Source: Candidatus Saccharimonadota bacterium (GTDB taxonomy: Bacteria > Patescibacteriota > Saccharimonadia > Saccharimonadales > UBA4665). From it: DNA of 17,962 bases. Shown in pieces: positions 5,117 through 12,414 of this stretch. The notes under the pieces were generated by a model. That model saw nothing but the letters and a program-made list of their open reading frames with translations. It was not told where the DNA came from and did no database searches. The position numbers and the translations under genes were made by a program. Within the stretch, counting starts at the first letter, position 1; each line of letters begins with the position of its first letter. The stretch is taken from positions 1 to 17,962 of the forward strand of contig JARIHJ010000035.1 of assembly GCA_029288335.1 (NCBI GenBank), in the 5' to 3' direction.

Positions 5117-6274
5117 TTGAAAATCGGACTAGTTTGCCCATATAGTTTGGCGCGTGGCGGTGGCGTTCAAGAAGTTGTTCAGGCGCTAGCTGCGACCCTA
5201 AAAAGGCGCGGGCACGAAGCCGTGATTATTACTCAGCGCCCGTCCGAATACAAAAATCGACAGAAAAAAGGTGTGATTTTCCTTGGCGGTGGCGTCGATA
5301 TTCATAGCTTTAAGACTAGCAATCAAATCTCAGCTAGCATTACTTCTGAAGAAATTGACGAGATGCTCGAGCGCGAAAAGTTTGACTTGCTGCATTTTCA
5401 CGAACCATGGATCCCGCTACTATCCAGGCAGATTTTGACACGCTCCAATAGTATTAATATCGCTACTTTCCACGCTAAAGTTCTCGAGACGATGATGGCG
5501 CGCACGATTATGAAAGTAGTTACGCCCTACACTAAATCAATTCTGGGTTACATTGATGTTTTGACGGCAGTTTCGCCGGCCGCGGCTAGTTATGTGCAAT
5601 CACTAACGAAAGAGCCGATTCAAATAGTGCCAAACGGCATTGATTTAAAACGTTTTCACCGTCCCAGGCACTTGAATGGTTCGACTGGCCAGCAGACTAT
5701 TTTGTACATCGGTAGACTGGAACGGCGTAAGGGTGTCAAGTACTTGCTCGACGCCTATAAGCTAGTAAGCCTTAACCGGCCAGAGGTTAGTCTGATAATT
5801 GCCGGTGATGGACCAGATCGCTTGAAGCTCGAAATGTATGCCGCCGAGCTTGACTTGCCTAACGTAAAGTTTCTGGGCTATGTTAGCGAAACCAGAAAAA
5901 TTAAGCTCTTACATTCGTCTAGCCTATTTGTGTCACCGGCGATTCACGGTGAAAGTTTTGGCATCGTTTTGCTTGAAGCGATGGCTAGCGCATTGCCGAC
6001 GGTCGCGGCCGACAATGATGGCTATAGCCATTTGATGCAAGGGCTTGGCTCTTTGAGCCTGGTCAATGCCCGCGACAGCTTGGAATTTTCGCGCCGGATA
6101 GAACTTCTACTGGCGGAACCCAGCCTCAGAAAGCTGTGGCGCGGTTGGGCAGCCGGGTACATCAAACAGTTCAGTTATGAGGATGTAGTCACTAAGTACG
6201 AAGAGATTTACGAACAGGCCCTGTCGCGTCGGCGGCCGGCTAGGAAATTGGCATTAGCAAATGCCAAAACTTAA
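5117..6274 (+). CDS. GT4-family glycosyltransferase, PimA-like
   Basis: A 385-residue GT-B-fold retaining glycosyltransferase that would transfer a sugar from a nucleotide donor to a lipid or glycan acceptor at the inner membrane face. The N-terminal domain begins MKIGLVCPYS and has the glycine loop GGGVQEVV (14-21), HFHEPW and ATFHA. The linker holds AVSPAAASYV and PNGIDLKRF. The donor domain shows YIGRLERRKG, IAGDGPDR and the ExFGxxxxE motif with Glu279 and Glu287. This order matches phosphatidylinositol mannosyltransferase-like members of GT4, but donor and acceptor cannot be fixed. The start is TTG 5117, chosen because the family begins at the first beta strand there and AGGA lies eight bases upstream. 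It overlaps the next glycosyltransferase by 14 bases, so the two are probably co-translated. Confidence 0.88.
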   Translation: MKIGLVCPYSLARGGGVQEVVQALAATLKRRGHEAVIITQRPSEYKNRQKKGVIFLGGGVDIHSFKTSNQISASITSEEIDEMLEREKFDLLHFHEPWIPLLSRQILTRSNSINIATFHAKVLETMMARTIMKVVTPYTKSILGYIDVLTAVSPAAASYVQSLTKEPIQIVPNGIDLKRFHRPRHLNGSTGQQTILYIGRLERRKGVKYLLDAYKLVSLNRPEVSLIIAGDGPDRLKLEMYAAELDLPNVKFLGYVSETRKIKLLHSSSLFVSPAIHGESFGIVLLEAMASALPTVAADNDGYSHLMQGLGSLSLVNARDSLEFSRRIELLLAEPSLRKLWRGWAAGYIKQFSYEDVVTKYEEIYEQALSRRRPARKLALANAKT

Positions 6275-7412
6275 AATTGGCCTGGTTATCGATACGTCAC
6301 TTGATGACAACAACGCCGGCGTCCAGCAATATGTCCTGACATTAGGAAATTGGTTGGCTGCGCGCGGCCACGAAGTTCACTACTTGACCAGTGAGACGAA
6401 AGAGAGCGACCTTGTCAATCTGCACAGCCTAAGCCGAAACGTAAGAGTTAGCTTTAATAAAAATCGTTTATCAATCCCGTTGCCAGCGTCACGGCGCCGC
6501 ATCAAAAAGTTGCTAACGGCGCAAAAGTTTGACGTCTTGCACGTACAGATGCCCTATAGCCCGCTGCTGGCTGGTCAGATTATTAACCTAGCGCCACATA
6601 CAACGGCGATTATCGCAACTTTTCATATTTTGCCTTACTCGCGCTTAGCTGAACATTCGACTAGGCTTCTAGCTATAGTTGAGAGACTGAGCCTAAGCAA
6701 ACTTGACAGGGTTTTGGCCGTTTCGCCGCCAGCCAAGGAATTTGCTGCCAAGATTTTCAAGGTTGATAGTTCAGTCGTGCCGAACGTGGTTGAAACTCGC
6801 CGTTTCGCTAAAGCTCCGCGGAAATATCGGCGAGTTAGTGAGCTGAACATCGTATTCCTCGGTCGTTTAGTACCGCGCAAGGGATGCCAGACACTCTTAG
6901 AAGCGGTCAATTTGCTAGTTCAGAGGGCTAATGACCTACCAAAATTCAGCGTGACGATTTGCGGAGCTGGGCCGCTAATGCCCAGTTTAATTAAGTACGT
7001 TGGCGATAATGGCCTAGACAAGATTGTCAAATTCGTTGGTTATGTCAGTGAAACTGATAAGCCGGCACGATTGGCGAGCGCAGACATCGTGGCCTACCCT
7101 TCTAGTGGTGGCGAGAGCTTTGGAATCGTTCTGGTTGAGGCAATGGCTAGCGGTAATGCAGTTGTACTTGCCGGCAACAACCCAGGCTACGCGAGTATTA
7201 TGGGCGAGCGCACGGAGCTTATGTTTGATCCCAATGGTCCCAACGAACTAGCCGACAAGCTGGAACAATATTTACGTGATACGCCGCTACGTCGCGCTGC
7301 GGCGGCTTGGGGCAAGTCGAAGGCGGCTGAGTTTGACGTCAAGCGCGTCGGTCCAGAGATTGAGGCCATTTACCATCAGGTTGCAACCGCTAAACAAAGC
7401 AAGGATAATTAA
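6261..7412 (+). CDS. Second GT4-family glycosyltransferase
   Basis: A 383-residue GT-B glycosyltransferase, a paralogue of the gene just upstream. N-terminal features include IGLVIDTSLDDNNAGVQQYV (glycine loop), VLHVQMPYSPLL and ATFHILPY. The hinge carries AVSPPAKEF and VPNVVETRRF. The donor-binding domain holds FLGRLVPRKG, ICGAGPL and ESFGIVLVE with Glu285 and Glu293. The first enzyme has HFHEPWIPLL where this one has HVQMPYSPLL, so the acceptor pockets probably differ, suggesting sequential sugar additions to one acceptor. ATG 6261 lies inside the previous gene, and AGGAAA (6241-6246) is a rather distant possible ribosome site. It ends four bases before the transporter start. Confidence 0.87.
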   Translation: MPKLKIGLVIDTSLDDNNAGVQQYVLTLGNWLAARGHEVHYLTSETKESDLVNLHSLSRNVRVSFNKNRLSIPLPASRRRIKKLLTAQKFDVLHVQMPYSPLLAGQIINLAPHTTAIIATFHILPYSRLAEHSTRLLAIVERLSLSKLDRVLAVSPPAKEFAAKIFKVDSSVVPNVVETRRFAKAPRKYRRVSELNIVFLGRLVPRKGCQTLLEAVNLLVQRANDLPKFSVTICGAGPLMPSLIKYVGDNGLDKIVKFVGYVSETDKPARLASADIVAYPSSGGESFGIVLVEAMASGNAVVLAGNNPGYASIMGERTELMFDPNGPNELADKLEQYLRDTPLRRAAAAWGKSKAAEFDVKRVGPEIEAIYHQVATAKQSKDN

Positions 7413-7416
7413 GGCT

Positions 7417-8574
7417 ATGCTAAGTTTCAGCTCGTCCAAGGATAGTGGGCCCAAACAAGAAATTACGATCAGCAGTGGCACGATTATCAGAGTGTTGCTG
7501 TTAGTTCTGGGATTTCTAATTCTGATTGCATTCTTGCGCAAAATTACTTACGCCTTGTTACTGTTACTGGTGGCCTTTTTCCTAGCACTAGCGCTTAACG
7601 CACCGGTCCACTGGCTGGCCAAGCATTTGCCCCACCGCAAGGGCCGTGAGCGCCGCGCCGTAGCTACCGTCATATCGTTTCTGCTGATAATTATCGTCCT
7701 CGGTGGTTTCGTTGCCAGCGTCACCCCCCCAATCGTTAATCAGACCCAGAACTTTATCAAAAGCGTGCCGAGCTACGTCAATGATGTCAGGGATAAGAAC
7801 AGCGCGTTCGGCAAATTCGTCCGCCGCTACCATTTACAATCAGACGTCCAGCAATTCTCCAACCAGCTAAAGTCTAGGCTGCACGATTTTACCGGTAAAG
7901 CTCTGTCAGCAGTCGCGACAGTCGGTGAAAGTATCGTGGCTCTTTTGACTGTTTTGGTTTTGACATTTTTGATGCTTGTCGAGGGCCCGCGATGGATTAA
8001 ATTTGGCTTTAAGTTGCTGCCCGACCGTCACGAAAAGCACGCACTCAAGCTGGCCAATGAAATGTATGGAGTCGTCCGGGGTTATGTTAACGGACAAGTG
8101 ATTTTGGCCGCCATCGCAGCGGCATTAATCGCGCCAGCCCTATTCATTTTGCATATTAGCTATCCGGTGGCGCTGATTTTCGTAATATTTCTATGTGGTC
8201 TGATTCCGTTTATTGGTCATAGTATCGGCGCAATTATCGTTACGATTGTAGCGCTATTCCATTCGCCAGTGTCGGCCTTAATCATTCTACTTTACTACAT
8301 TCTGTACATAAATATCGAGAATTATGTGGTCCAGCCGCGATTGCAATCGTTTACTACAAATATGACACCGCTGATGGTGTTCGTTGCGGTGGTGGTGGGC
8401 GTAAGTTTTGGCGGGATTGTTGGCGGACTTTTAGCGATTCCGGTGGCCGGCTGTATAAAAGTACTGATCGTAGACTACATCAATCGTAAAAATTTAATTA
8501 GCGAGCCAGCCGTCGAAACTGTCGGCAGTGAAGCAGACGAAGCCAGTGTAGAAATTAAGAAAAAACCAGCCTAG
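7417..8574 (+). CDS. AI-2E family (PerM/YdiK-type) membrane transporter
   Basis: A 385-residue polytopic protein of the AI-2E exporter family. After a short polar N-terminus come two helices (about 26-70), then a soluble segment (about 95-165) with the family-typical long amphipathic stretch containing TPPIVNQTQNFIKSVPSYV. A helix pair and a C-terminal helix bundle follow, with PFIGHSIGAIIV, NYVVQPRL and GVSFGGIVGGLLAIPVAG, all characteristic. Family members export autoinducer-2 or act as Na+/H+ antiporters, and for many the substrate is unknown; with the glycosyltransferases here an envelope-linked role is plausible. I chose ATG 7417 because it sits four bases after the previous stop with AAGGA upstream (7401-7405). 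A longer in-frame reading would overlap the glycosyltransferase by about 140 bases and adds Arg-rich sequence unlike the family. Its stop shares a CTAG with the convergent cysS stop. Confidence 0.88.
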   Translation: MLSFSSSKDSGPKQEITISSGTIIRVLLLVLGFLILIAFLRKITYALLLLLVAFFLALALNAPVHWLAKHLPHRKGRERRAVATVISFLLIIIVLGGFVASVTPPIVNQTQNFIKSVPSYVNDVRDKNSAFGKFVRRYHLQSDVQQFSNQLKSRLHDFTGKALSAVATVGESIVALLTVLVLTFLMLVEGPRWIKFGFKLLPDRHEKHALKLANEMYGVVRGYVNGQVILAAIAAALIAPALFILHISYPVALIFVIFLCGLIPFIGHSIGAIIVTIVALFHSPVSALIILLYYILYINIENYVVQPRLQSFTTNMTPLMVFVAVVVGVSFGGIVGGLLAIPVAGCIKVLIVDYINRKNLISEPAVETVGSEADEASVEIKKKPA

Positions 8575-9965
8575 ACCCTATACCAGATCGCGCCGTTTGG
8601 TGTGTCGTTGAGGCCGATGCCTTGCCCGGCTAATTTATATCTTAGTTCGTCCGACTTTTTGAAGTCTTTATTAGTTCTAGCCTGTTCGCGCTCAGCTATT
8701 ACTTGCTTTTGCTCGTTGCTAATGTCTGATTGAGTTAGTAAATTGATCCCTAGCAAATTGTCAATATAGCTTAAATATTCTTCAAATCCACTCTTTTCGT
8801 CGTGGCTGACTAGTATGCTCGCAAAGTAATTAAAAGTCTGGTCTATGTTCGACAAAGCTCGCGGCGTGTCGAGATCGTCTAACAATGGCTTTGTGATGCT
8901 ATGAAGCTCAACGTTTTGCTTTACTGCTTCTGTTCGTTCTATGGTTTGCCAACGCAGTACTGCGACTGCCTGCCAGTTCTTGAGACGGTTACTAGCGGCT
9001 TCTAGCGATTCCCAGCTGAATTTTGACTGGCTGCGATAATGGCTTTCTAGCACGTGCAGGCGGAAGGCTTTCAATGAGTACCCTTTAGCCTCGATATCTT
9101 CTAGCGTAATGCCATTGCCCAGTGATTTGCTGATCTTTTCGCCCTCGATAGTTACGTGGTTGGTATGCATCCAATATTTTGCAAAAATCTGATCATTGGC
9201 GGCTTCACTTTGCGCAATTTCGTTGGTGTGGTGCACTGGCAAATGGTCGATGCCGCCGGCGTGAATGTCGATAGTTTTGCCGAGGTATTTCATCGACATC
9301 GCCGAGCACTCGAGATGCCAGCCTGGAAAACCTTTGCCCCACGGACTATCCCATTCCATATCACGCTTAGCATCTTTAGGGCTGAACTTCCAGAGCGCAA
9401 AATCGCTAATGTTTCGCTTCTGACTGTTAAAGTCTACGCGCTTACCAGCTTGCTGTTCATCCAGGTCCAGTTGGGCGAAATCAGCGTAGCGCGGAAACTT
9501 GCTGGTGTCGTAATAAACTCCATCGTCGATTTTGTAAGTGTAGCCCTTTTCTTCTAGTGTCTTGGCTAGCGCAATTTGCTCTTTGATGTGATCGGTCGCT
9601 TTTGGCAAGTAATTAGGCTTAGTAAAATTCAGCCTAGCTAGCGCGTCGACAAAATAGTCAGTGTAAAATTTAGCGACGTCCCAAGCAGTTTTGCCTTCGC
9701 GCCTAGCGCCTTTTTCCAGCTTGTCTTCGCCCTCATCAGCATCGCTAACTAGGTGGCCTACATCGGTAATGTTCATTACCCACTTGGGCTTAAACCCGCT
9801 AGCTTTTAATGTTCTTACCAGCAAATCGTAGCGGATAAATGTAAACCAATTGCCGATGTGCGGATAATCATAAACCGTCGGCCCGCAGGTATAAATCGTC
9901 ACTTCCGGCGGGTTCTGTGGCCGAATTTCTTCAACTTTTCTAGTTAGAGTGTTATAAAGTTTCAC
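8571..9965 (-). CDS. cysS: Cysteinyl-tRNA synthetase
   Basis: A 464-residue class Ia synthetase that charges tRNA-Cys, close to the E. coli length (461). The HIGH-type motif is PHIGN (35-39) and the KMSKS-type motif is KISKS (277-281). The active-site zinc ligands are all present: Cys27 (TYTCGPTVY), Cys220 (HLECSAM), His in HHTNE (245-249) and its Glu249. The C-terminal anticodon region ends with the usual KSDELRYKLAGQGIGLNDTP followed by an aromatic tail. The start is GTG 9965, overlapping the ridA stop by four bases (GTGA), so translation is coupled. The gene converges on the AI-2E gene and both stops lie in the same CTAG. It is the last gene of the minus-strand series starting at ybaB. Confidence 0.96.
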   Translation of the reverse strand: MKLYNTLTRKVEEIRPQNPPEVTIYTCGPTVYDYPHIGNWFTFIRYDLLVRTLKASGFKPKWVMNITDVGHLVSDADEGEDKLEKGARREGKTAWDVAKFYTDYFVDALARLNFTKPNYLPKATDHIKEQIALAKTLEEKGYTYKIDDGVYYDTSKFPRYADFAQLDLDEQQAGKRVDFNSQKRNISDFALWKFSPKDAKRDMEWDSPWGKGFPGWHLECSAMSMKYLGKTIDIHAGGIDHLPVHHTNEIAQSEAANDQIFAKYWMHTNHVTIEGEKISKSLGNGITLEDIEAKGYSLKAFRLHVLESHYRSQSKFSWESLEAASNRLKNWQAVAVLRWQTIERTEAVKQNVELHSITKPLLDDLDTPRALSNIDQTFNYFASILVSHDEKSGFEEYLSYIDNLLGINLLTQSDISNEQKQVIAEREQARTNKDFKKSDELRYKLAGQGIGLNDTPNGAIWYRV

Positions 9966-10336
9966 TTTGTTGCAATAACGCTTATTTCAATGTTAGTGCC
10001 GAGCGGTAATTCTCTGACGCAAATAGCCGCCCTAGCCGGAAGGGGCTTCGAAAAGTACGTTGAATAGAATCTATTCACGTCCGGCATAATAGCCATATCT
10101 GTGACGTAAATTGTGGCACTTACGATATTATCTAAGCTACTATCAGCGGCTTCGAGAATTGCTGAAATGTTTTGTATTATTTGAGCTAGCTTTTGCTCGG
10201 TAGTTCCGTTCAATATTTCGCCCGAGGGCTTTTGAGCGATCTGTCCCGACACAAAAATTAGGCCATTTGCGCTTATAGCTTGCGATAGAATCGCATCAGC
10301 GTTTGGGGCTTGGTCGGTCTGAATTTGTGATTTCAT
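9962..10336 (-). CDS. ridA: RidA family enamine/imine deaminase
   Basis: A 124-residue protein of the YjgF/YER057c/UK114 (Rid) family. RidA hydrolyses reactive 2-aminoacrylate and related imines released by pyridoxal-phosphate enzymes. Visible hallmarks are SGQIAQKPSGEI (30-41), the central AQIIQNISAILEAA helix, and the active-site strand RAAICVRELPLG with Arg102, followed by NIEISVIA with Glu117. Arg and Glu sit in the positions needed for catalysis. The start at ATG 10336 is supported by AGGAG (10341-10345), which overlaps the stop of the upstream DHH gene; seven bases separate the two genes. Pairing with cysS is notable because cysteine metabolism is a source of aminoacrylate, but a functional link is inference. 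A Rid subgroup lacking deaminase activity cannot be excluded. Confidence 0.92.
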   Translation of the reverse strand: MKSQIQTDQAPNADAILSQAISANGLIFVSGQIAQKPSGEILNGTTEQKLAQIIQNISAILEAADSSLDNIVSATIYVTDMAIMPDVNRFYSTYFSKPLPARAAICVRELPLGTNIEISVIATK

Positions 10337-10343
10337 TTATCTC

Positions 10344-11342
10344 CTATTTAGTTAGATTATTTAGTAATTTTGTAGCAGTTTCAAGGCAATCGGACTTTAT
10401 TTGGTCGAAGGGGGTTCCGTCCTCGACTTTGAAGCCGGCGCTATATGGATGGCCGCCGGCGCCGAAATGCTCGGCCAGCTTATTGGCAATGGGTGCGCCA
10501 GAGTTGCAGCGAATCTTGGCCGTAACTCGGTCGCGGTCGTAAACTTTAAATACTATCGACATCAGTACGCCCTGCGTTTGCAGCATATCAAATTGAATCA
10601 GAACTCCGGGGTTATACAGTGGGCTAAACTCATTAATCTCATTCTGAGGAATGGTGGCGGTCGCCAGCTTCCCATTGGTTGTGAACTCTACCCGCTCTAT
10701 GAGTTTGGCTTTGTAGCGAAGAATTTTCTCTGGCATTTTGCTCGCTTCGCGGCGTTTTTCTTCCAATGCCGGGCGGTCAACGCCGAGCTCGATAAGTTTC
10801 GCCATTACTATATACGTGCTAGCTTTGGCGAGATCGTTTGTCAGCCCCTGAGTGTCGCCGAGGATGCTAGCCATTATGAATTCGCCACTGGTTTTGTCTA
10901 ATGGCCACTTTAGCTCTCTAGCCAAGTTATAAATCAGCTCGCCGGTGCTAGCGACATTTGGATCAATAATACTGGCGCTAGCAAAATCGAGCGGATTTTC
11001 GACTAAAGCGTGATGATCGAGTACAATGCTCGGCTTAGCTTTCAGCCACGCTAGTTGCCCGCTAGATTCGAGTTTTTCTAATAAAGTGTAGGTGCTGGCA
11101 TCAACGATTACCGATAAGTCGAATTGGCTTGGCAGATCTTTCAGCACTCGGTCCCAGCCGGGCAGATACTTAAGGTAATCGGGCATATCGACGCCGCAGT
11201 AAAGTGCGATGGATTTCCCCATTTCGCCCAAAATTTGCTCGAGAGCCAGCGCCGAGCCCAGTGAATCCGCATCCGGGTTGTCGGCCTGGACTATTACAAT
11301 TTTGCTAGCTTGTCCGACTAGTTGGTTTACTTTTTCGTTCAC
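10344..11342 (-). CDS. DHH-family phosphoesterase (NrnA-like)
   Basis: A 332-residue DHH/DHHA1 protein resembling NrnA-type nano-RNases and pAp phosphatases, which recycle very short oligonucleotides or 3'-phosphoadenosine 5'-phosphate using Mn2+. Motif I is DNPDADSLGS with Asp24 and Asp26. Motif II contributes Asp81 (IVDAS), motif III is DHH (109-111), and Asp163 lies in ILGDTQGL. The C-terminal DHHA1 domain has GAGGHPYSAG (294-303). In NrnA proteins a metal-binding histidine normally stands three residues before the motif I PD; here that stretch reads VQADNPD, without it. Cyclic-dinucleotide or other oligonucleotide substrates remain possible. The start is GTG 11342; a TATAAT box ends eight bases upstream and there is no Shine-Dalgarno. 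It follows recR after nine bases. Confidence 0.87.
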   Translation of the reverse strand: MNEKVNQLVGQASKIVIVQADNPDADSLGSALALEQILGEMGKSIALYCGVDMPDYLKYLPGWDRVLKDLPSQFDLSVIVDASTYTLLEKLESSGQLAWLKAKPSIVLDHHALVENPLDFASASIIDPNVASTGELIYNLARELKWPLDKTSGEFIMASILGDTQGLTNDLAKASTYIVMAKLIELGVDRPALEEKRREASKMPEKILRYKAKLIERVEFTTNGKLATATIPQNEINEFSPLYNPGVLIQFDMLQTQGVLMSIVFKVYDRDRVTAKIRCNSGAPIANKLAEHFGAGGHPYSAGFKVEDGTPFDQIKSDCLETATKLLNNLTK

Positions 11343-11350
11343 TAGCGCTA

Positions 11351-11356
11351 ATTATA
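11351..11356 (-). promoter_or_regulatory. -10 box TATAAT at the end of recR, leaderless-type promoter for the DHH gene
   Basis: On the minus strand TATAAT overlaps the recR stop codon and ends exactly eight bases before the GTG start at 11342, the same spacing as at 1985 and 4050. A -35 consensus is not apparent. Confidence 0.5.
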
Positions 11357-11957
11357 GCGTAGTGCGGCCTTCTAGGGCGCGGCCGAGGGTGATTTGGTCG
11401 GCGTATTCCAGATCGACGCCGACCGACAAACCTCTAGCTAGTCTACTAATTCTGATCTTCTTGCCAGCCAGCTGTTGCTGGATGTAGAGCGCAGTTGACT
11501 CGCCTTCGACGCTGGCATTGGTCGCGAGGATAATTTCTTCGACTTTATCTTCATCAATGCGCCTAACCAGTTCTTTTATATGCAATTGATCTGGTGTAAT
11601 ACCGTCAATCGGCGAAACCAGACCACTTAGCACGTGATAAGTTCCCCTAAATAGCCCGGTTTTCTCGAGTGCAACGACGTCAAATGGCTCGGCGACTACA
11701 GCGACCAGCTTTTTGTCTCGGCCTGGGTCAGTATATAAATCTGATAATTTTTGCTCAGCGGGCACAAGCGCAAAAGTCTTCTCGCAGACACCTATATTAT
11801 TATGCAAACTTTCCAGTTTATCAGCTAAGCGTTTGCTGGCCTCAGAATTGTTCTTTAATAGAAAATAAGCATAGCGCTCGGCCGTGCGCGGCCCAACACC
11901 GGGTAAAGCGCCGAGTGCCTCGATTAACTCTTCTAAAGCAGCTGGCAAGATTGCCAT
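11352..11957 (-). CDS. recR: Recombination mediator protein RecR, zinc finger degenerate
   Basis: A 201-residue RecR, which with RecO/RecF loads RecA on gapped DNA. The N-terminal helix-hairpin-helix is clear (LGALPGVGPRTAERYAYFLL, 15-34). The Toprim domain follows with VVAEPFD, VLSGLVSPIDGI and ATNASVEGESTALYI. The C-terminal region SRLARGLSVGVDLEYADQIT is highly typical. The unusual feature is the zinc finger between them. Canonical RecR has four cysteines in two CxxC pairs, whereas only Cys58 remains here and the other three positions are Thr61, about Lys70/Leu71 and about Asp73/Leu74. The TDPGRD segment after the finger is still kept. It begins six bases after the ybaB stop, the usual ybaB-recR pairing, and has no clear Shine-Dalgarno, consistent with translational coupling. 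Confidence 0.95.
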   Translation of the reverse strand: MAILPAALEELIEALGALPGVGPRTAERYAYFLLKNNSEASKRLADKLESLHNNIGVCEKTFALVPAEQKLSDLYTDPGRDKKLVAVVAEPFDVVALEKTGLFRGTYHVLSGLVSPIDGITPDQLHIKELVRRIDEDKVEEIILATNASVEGESTALYIQQQLAGKKIRISRLARGLSVGVDLEYADQITLGRALEGRTTL

Positions 11958-11963
11958 AGGTTC

Positions 11964-12257
11964 TTAAAAGCCGAGGTTACCGAGTTGACCCATCATCGGC
12001 TGCATTTTCTTGGCGGCTTCCTTTTGGCTGACGCTAATGGCTTCCTTAACGGCGTCCTCGATCCAGCGCTCCAGCTGGCCTATATCATCGAGCGTGATAG
12101 CGTGGGGGTCGATCGTAACCTTTTTAATCTTCTGTTCGCCGGTAATCTCGACCTTGACGGCGCCGTCGCCAGCTTCGACTTCAAAAACTTCGTTGGCTAG
12201 CTGCTTTTGCAACTTTTTAGCCTGCATTAACATCTTGGCTTGATTGAAATTCGGCAT
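11964..12257 (-). CDS. ybaB: YbaB/EbfC family nucleoid-associated protein
   Basis: A 97-residue DNA-binding protein. Family members form dimers and bind DNA as small nucleoid-associated proteins, usually encoded between dnaX and recR. The sequence has the typical layout: an N-terminal helix with MLMQAKKLQKQLANEVFEVE, a beta sheet with GDGAVKVEITGEQKIKKVTI, and a C-terminal helix ending in methionine-rich MQPMMGQLGNLGF. The start is ATG 12257, with AAGGAGGG immediately upstream (12261-12268) and a TATAAT box 22 bases away. A longer in-frame reading to 12365 would cover the promoter and hairpins and is rejected. It is the first gene of the ybaB-recR-DHH-ridA-cysS series. Confidence 0.92.
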   Translation of the reverse strand: MPNFNQAKMLMQAKKLQKQLANEVFEVEAGDGAVKVEITGEQKIKKVTIDPHAITLDDIGQLERWIEDAVKEAISVSQKEAAKKMQPMMGQLGNLGF

Positions 12258-12279
12258 AATCCCTCCTTGTCTTCCATAA

Positions 12280-12307
12280 ATTATATCAAACCCTTGGCTA
12301 GCGCCAA
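12280..12307 (-). promoter_or_regulatory. ybaB promoter TTGGCG-N16-TATAAT with overlapping dyad
   Basis: On the minus strand TTGGCG (12307-12302) and TATAAT (12285-12280) are 16 bases apart. The -35 sits inside the perfect dyad CCTTGGC-GCTA-GCCAAGG (12292-12309), so a protein bound there would cover the promoter. YbaB itself is a DNA-binding protein, so autoregulation is a reasonable idea but not shown. Confidence 0.5.
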
Positions 12308-12344
12308 GGTGTTTGTTGCCTCGCCCATCTACTTCGTAGCTGCA

Positions 12345-12413
12345 ACCGCTAAAATTGAATAGCAATTTTAGCGGTGCTTATCGGCATATCTTCCGATAAA
12401 CTAGCGAAAGCTA
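12345..12413 (-). terminator. Cluster of hairpins downstream of the membrane-protein gene
   Basis: Three stems in a row. ACCGCTAAAATTG (12345-12357) pairs perfectly with its partner (12363-12375), 13 bp with a 5-nt loop. TTATCGG (12378-12384) pairs with CCGATAA (12393-12399). TAGC (12402-12405) pairs with GCTA (12410-12413) around GAAA on the plus strand. No U-tract follows on either strand, so an intrinsic terminator is not certain; mRNA 3'-end protection or a processing site is an alternative. Confidence 0.45.
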
Positions 12414-12414
12414 A

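Noticed and set aside
7276..7416. N-terminal extension of the AI-2E protein
   Set aside because: It would overlap the glycosyltransferase gene by about 140 bases and adds Arg-rich sequence; ATG 7417 fits spacing and family.
12258..12365. N-terminal extension of YbaB
   Set aside because: It covers the promoter, the Shine-Dalgarno and a hairpin; ATG 12257 gives the normal family length.
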